NCBI GenBank assembly: GCA_937895955.1
Contig: CALAZI010000006.1
Coordinates: 1 to 25,252 of the forward strand
Reading direction: 5' to 3'
Source: an uncultured Alphaproteobacteria bacterium
Lineage (GTDB): Bacteria; Pseudomonadota; Alphaproteobacteria; Caulobacterales; Parvularculaceae
Length of the DNA stretch: 25,252 bases
Every line of letters starts with the position of its first letter. The first letter of the stretch is position 1. The position numbers were made by a program, and so were the translations under genes. The notes under the pieces were generated by a model that was not told where the DNA came from, searched no databases, and saw only the letters and a program-made list of their open reading frames with translations. Shown piece after piece: positions 22,150-25,252 of the stretch.

Positions 22150-23463
22150 ATGAGGAAAAATCAGGTCATGAAGCATTCCGGAATGCGCCGGGCGCTGTTC
22201 AGCGCCGCTGCGGCCGCCGCTCTTTCATTCGCCAGCGCCGGCGTCGCGCACGCCAATTACGAGATCGGGCTCAACGCCTATCAGCAGGGCCAATATGACG
22301 TCGCTGTCGACATCTGGACGCGCTTCGCCGTCGCCGGCGACGTGCGGTCGATGAAGGCGCTTGGCGACGTTTATTCCGGCGCCGTGCTTGAGGACGCGAA
22401 GGGCGCGACGATCCCGCTCGAGACCGGGCGCAAGATCGACAATGTCGAGGCCCTGCGCTGGTACACGCTCGCCGCCTATCATCGCTTCAACGAAGGCTTC
22501 CAGATGCCGACGGCGGCTGAACGCAACGCGCAGATTCTCGCCGAGGAGCGCCTGCCGGAAATCCGCTTCCGCATGAGCACCGCGGATGTCGACAAGGCGC
22601 AAAAGCTCGTCTCCGACACGTTTGAACGCGGCAGCCCCTACGACCTTTACACGCTCGGCGACATGTATCGGCGCGGCGCCGGCGTCGACAAGAACAACAC
22701 TAAGGCGCTCACCATGTATGCGCTCGCCAAGGCGCGCGGCGTCGGCGCGGCGTCGATCGCCTATGAAGAACTCGAAGAGCTGATGACGTCGAGCGAGATC
22801 AAGACGGCGTCGGAAAGCACCGTAGGCTGGCAGCCGCCGCTGCCGGAAGAACACACCGGCAAGACGCCGCAGCAGACCGAACTCGAACGCACGAAGAAAG
22901 AGCTTGAAGAGCTTCGCCTGCAACAGGCGCTCGGCGCGATCGCCGACATTGATGTTGAACTTATCCAGCGCGCGCTGAAATCGCTCGGCCTTTATTTCGG
23001 CCCCGTCGACAATGCGATGGGCGCGGGCACGCGCGACGCCATCCGGCGCTTCCAGTACTCGCGCGTCAGCGCGAACGCCGAGCTGACCGATGAGGAGAAG
23101 GAAGCGGTCAAGACCGGCGTTCTCACCGCCCGCCAGACCGTCCAGCTGTTCGAAGCGGCGGCGAAAGAAGGCCACCCGATGTCGCAATACGTCCTCGGCA
23201 TCATGCATGTGCGGGGAATCGGCGTCATTCAGGACGGCGACGAGGCGCTGAAATGGCTCGGCAAGTCGGCCGGCGCCGATCTCGCGATTGCGCATTACGC
23301 GCTCGGCGTCGTTTATCGGGACTCAACGCCGGGCCTTAATCCGGTGCGCCCCGACAAGGCCAAGGCCGCGGTTCACTTCGCGCGCGCTCAGGCGCTCGGC
23401 TATCCGCCGGCCGGCGAAGCGCTGCGCAAGCTTGAATTCGAAAAGCCGCGCAACATCGAATAG
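22150..23463 (+). CDS. Exported Sel1-repeat protein with an inserted peptidoglycan-binding-like domain
   Basis: A 437-aa predicted periplasmic protein. A signal peptide ends at VAHA (about residue 35). Sel1/TPR-like helical repeats follow: about 36-80 (YEIGLNAYQQGQYDVAVDIW), about 163-198 (PYDLYTLGDMYRRGAGVDKN) and about 343-420 (PMSQYVLGIMHVRGIGVIQD, AHYALGVVYRD). A charged coiled-coil-like stretch lies at 240-262 (TELERTKKELEELRLQQAL). It is followed by a PG_binding_1-like unit at about 268-332 (VELIQRALKSLGLYFGPVDN, GTRDAIRRFQ). The repeat array is therefore split by the binding domain. Start choice: ATG 22150 after GAGGGG; ATG 22168 and 22183 are alternatives. The beta-helix gene starts 15 bp downstream. 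It is probably a cell-wall-associated scaffold; function unknown. Confidence 0.82.
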   Translation: MRKNQVMKHSGMRRALFSAAAAAALSFASAGVAHANYEIGLNAYQQGQYDVAVDIWTRFAVAGDVRSMKALGDVYSGAVLEDAKGATIPLETGRKIDNVEALRWYTLAAYHRFNEGFQMPTAAERNAQILAEERLPEIRFRMSTADVDKAQKLVSDTFERGSPYDLYTLGDMYRRGAGVDKNNTKALTMYALAKARGVGAASIAYEELEELMTSSEIKTASESTVGWQPPLPEEHTGKTPQQTELERTKKELEELRLQQALGAIADIDVELIQRALKSLGLYFGPVDNAMGAGTRDAIRRFQYSRVSANAELTDEEKEAVKTGVLTARQTVQLFEAAAKEGHPMSQYVLGIMHVRGIGVIQDGDEALKWLGKSAGADLAIAHYALGVVYRDSTPGLNPVRPDKAKAAVHFARAQALGYPPAGEALRKLEFEKPRNIE

Positions 23464-23478
23464 CAGGAGAGCAGTTCC

Positions 23479-25110
23479 ATGAAACGCGTAATCACTTTTC
23501 TTGCGGCGGCGAGCAGCCTTCCCTTCGCACTCTCCGGCATCGCCGAAGCTCAAACGCTCGGCGGGTTTCCGATCCGGGAACCGGGCGCGTCGGGCCCGTC
23601 AAGCGGCGCGGCCGGCGGACCGACCGGGTCGCGCAACGAAGTCATCGTCAGCAAGGACGCCGACAGCAACGTGAAGACGATCGCGCAGGCGATGAAGATC
23701 GTTCGCCCCGGCGGCACGATCCTCGTAAAGGGCGGCGTCTATAACGAGAACATCGTCGTCACCAAGCCGGTCGAGATCCGCGGCGTTGAAGGCGATTACG
23801 GCCGCAATGCGATTATTCGTTCGGCGCCGACGTCGCCATGCGTCTCGATCGCGCCGAATTCGCCGGTCGCCAGCGTTAATCTGTCGACGCTGATTTTTGA
23901 GTTTGACGCCGCCGTTCCTTCCGGAAGCTGCATCGACATTCGCGGCGGCACGGTGACGATATCCGACAGCTTTATCATTCCGTCGGATTCGGACATTCCG
24001 CTGCGCGCCGGCTACGGCCCCCTGAAAGGCCAGATGCGTCCCGAACTGCTTGACCATCTCGCCCGCCCCGCGCGCGATCCAGGCCTTTACGAGCGCGTTG
24101 AAGACGCATTCGGCAAATGCAAATCGTCGCGCAGCGACGGCGAATGGTGCGAAGTTCGGTCCCCGACCGCCGTTTCGGCCTGCGTTGAAACCTATTCAGG
24201 CCGCCTTTCATGCCAGTCGGCCTTTTCATTGGCGGGCGCTCTTGAATGCAAGGAAAAGGGGCGCGATCTGTGGTGCCGCGGCGACCAGATCGTTCGCGCA
24301 ACCGACGGCGGCGAGGCCGGACGGATCGAAAGCTATCTTGCGCGCCACGCGCAGCCTGTCGGCGCTGAAAACCAGAGCTGGCAGATCGCAGCCGGCGGCA
24401 CGCGGATCGAGGAATATCTTCACGACCGCACGGCGCAGGGCGTCGGCATCGTGTCCGGCCCGTCCGCAGGCGTTCGCGTAACGGCGGGCGACGTTCGCCT
24501 CGACAGCAACGTCATCGTCGGCGCCAGAACCGCCGTCAGCTTCGGCAGCGACAACAACGCCTTCATCAAGGGCGCGCTGACAAACAATGTCATCATCGGC
24601 AACGGCGTCGGCATCGCTGCGGCCGGCGGCGCCGCGGATCTCCTCCTCACCCGCAACACGATCCGCTACAATGTCGGCGACGGCGTCAATGCGGACGTCT
24701 ATGACGGCGTCAAGATCATCGCCAACGAGATCCTCGGCAACCAGAACGGCATCTTTCTCTCCGAGAAAGTCCGCATGGCGACGGTCTCGTCAAATCTCGT
24801 CGCGCGCAATTTCTCCGACGCGATGCGGGTTTCGAGCGGATTTTTCGGCGCGGTCGGCGGCAATACGTTCATCGACAATATCGGCTGCACCATGCAGTTC
24901 TTTTCCGCCGAGCAGAAAATCCTCAACGACGCCAACATCAAGGTGACGGCGTTCCGCGATTTCACGCCGCAGGTCGCCTTTGAGTCCACGAACAACGTCG
25001 TTCGCAATTCCGGCGACGCTAAAATCGGCAAATCCAAGCGTCCTCGCCGCGACCGCGACGAGCAGCCCTTGCCGAACGGCGCGCTCGCATCTTGCGAAGC
25101 GCCTCTCTAG
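23479..25110 (+). CDS. Secreted right-handed beta-helix protein with a cysteine-rich insert
   Basis: A 543-aa exported protein (signal peptide 1-24, ending IAEA). Residues 57-175 begin a parallel beta-helix (KTIAQAMKIVRPGGTILVKG, GVYNENIVVTKPVEIRGVEG). From about 185 to 325 the helix is interrupted by a region with six cysteines at 214, 224, 235, 245, 257 and 266, spaced about ten residues apart. The helix resumes from about 330 to 510 with N-ladder turns (SNVIVGA, NNVIIGNGVGI, RNTIRYN, NEILGNQNGIF, GNTFIDN). It ends in a basic tail (KSKRPRRDRDEQ). The fold is that of pectin-lyase/NosD-like repeat proteins, but no catalytic residues are recognised. AGGAGAG precedes the ATG. It is co-transcribed with the Sel1-repeat gene and followed by a terminator. 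Confidence 0.82.
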   Translation: MKRVITFLAAASSLPFALSGIAEAQTLGGFPIREPGASGPSSGAAGGPTGSRNEVIVSKDADSNVKTIAQAMKIVRPGGTILVKGGVYNENIVVTKPVEIRGVEGDYGRNAIIRSAPTSPCVSIAPNSPVASVNLSTLIFEFDAAVPSGSCIDIRGGTVTISDSFIIPSDSDIPLRAGYGPLKGQMRPELLDHLARPARDPGLYERVEDAFGKCKSSRSDGEWCEVRSPTAVSACVETYSGRLSCQSAFSLAGALECKEKGRDLWCRGDQIVRATDGGEAGRIESYLARHAQPVGAENQSWQIAAGGTRIEEYLHDRTAQGVGIVSGPSAGVRVTAGDVRLDSNVIVGARTAVSFGSDNNAFIKGALTNNVIIGNGVGIAAAGGAADLLLTRNTIRYNVGDGVNADVYDGVKIIANEILGNQNGIFLSEKVRMATVSSNLVARNFSDAMRVSSGFFGAVGGNTFIDNIGCTMQFFSAEQKILNDANIKVTAFRDFTPQVAFESTNNVVRNSGDAKIGKSKRPRRDRDEQPLPNGALASCEAPL

Positions 25111-25129
25111 AATAGAGCCTAATTATGCG

Positions 25130-25158
25130 AAACGCCCCCTTTCGGGGGCGTTTTTCAT
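25130..25158 (+). terminator. Rho-independent terminator after the beta-helix gene
   Basis: A 10-bp perfect stem AAACGCCCCC / GGGGGCGTTT with a TTTC loop, with T residues at and after the 3' arm. It lies 20 bp after the stop. It may also act on minus-strand transcripts running out of the tRNA gene. Confidence 0.9.
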
Positions 25159-25159
25159 T

Positions 25160-25244
25160 TGGTGCGGGCGGTCGGGGTCGAACCGACACTCCTTTCGGAA
25201 CCAGATTTTGAGTCTGGCGCGTCTGCCAATTCCGCCACGCCCGC
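25160..25244 (-). tRNA. tRNA-Leu (anticodon CAA)
   Basis: Read on the minus strand, it has a 7-bp acceptor stem GCGGGCG/CGCCCGC, a D-loop region GGAATTGGCAGACGCG and an anticodon arm CCAGA-CTCAAAA-TCTGG, giving anticodon CAA (UUG codons). A long variable arm, as in class II leucine tRNAs, is followed by the T-arm with GGTTCGACC and an encoded 3' CCA. The anticodon lies at 25208-25210. Confidence 0.95.
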
Positions 25245-25252
25245 AAGCCGAC

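Noticed and set aside
22225..23295. A 356-codon minus-strand open frame opposite the Sel1-repeat gene
   Set aside because: Shadow frame; the plus strand has a signal peptide and repeats.

Overview
The window is GC-rich, densely coded DNA from a flagellated alphaproteobacterium. It has FliQ/FliR and FlgB/FlgC/FliE genes, TTAA-N7-TTAA boxes of the CtrA type upstream of flagellar genes, a TonB-dependent receptor, and dispersed palindromic repeats ending in GTCATCCCGG. A member of the Caulobacterales/Parvularculales-like group fits best, but this is an inference from gene style, and the genus cannot be fixed from the sequence. All calls come from reading the sequence; no database search was run.

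Left part (1-6256): two blocks of flagellar genes on the minus strand, fliQ-fliR (fliR runs off the left edge) and flgB-flgC-fliE. They are separated by about 4 kb holding an HI0933-type flavoprotein, a RidA-family protein and an N-acyl-D-amino-acid deacylase-type amidohydrolase. A perfect CtrA-type box lies upstream of fliQ and a weaker one upstream of flgB. Next come a patatin-like phospholipase and a secreted S9 peptidase (6340-9278), closely spaced on the plus strand.

Middle part (9279-13650): a 522-bp gap between convergent genes carries a dispersed repeat and an unexplained set of 9-bp-phased TACGGA repeats. It is followed by a minus-strand pair: a divergent proteasome-like Ntn-hydrolase candidate (426 aa) and a 150-aa uncharacterised partner. 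This pair is the most interesting locus in the window. Divergent from it are a CRP/FNR-type box, two tiny (41 and 42 aa) membrane proteins that look like paralogues of each other, and a DUF2142 multi-pass membrane protein.

Right part (13641-25252): selO (protein adenylyltransferase) is convergent with and overlaps the DUF2142 gene, and threonine ammonia-lyase is divergent from selO. Then comes a membrane-quality-control style operon: long NfeD (ClpP-like protease plus OB domain), short NfeD-like protein, slipin/stomatin. After this lie a TonB-dependent receptor with a clear terminator, a TusA-family protein, and a two-gene exported unit (Sel1-repeat protein with an inserted peptidoglycan-binding-like domain, then a beta-helix protein with a cysteine-rich insert). 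The window closes with a terminator and a tRNA-Leu(CAA) on the minus strand.
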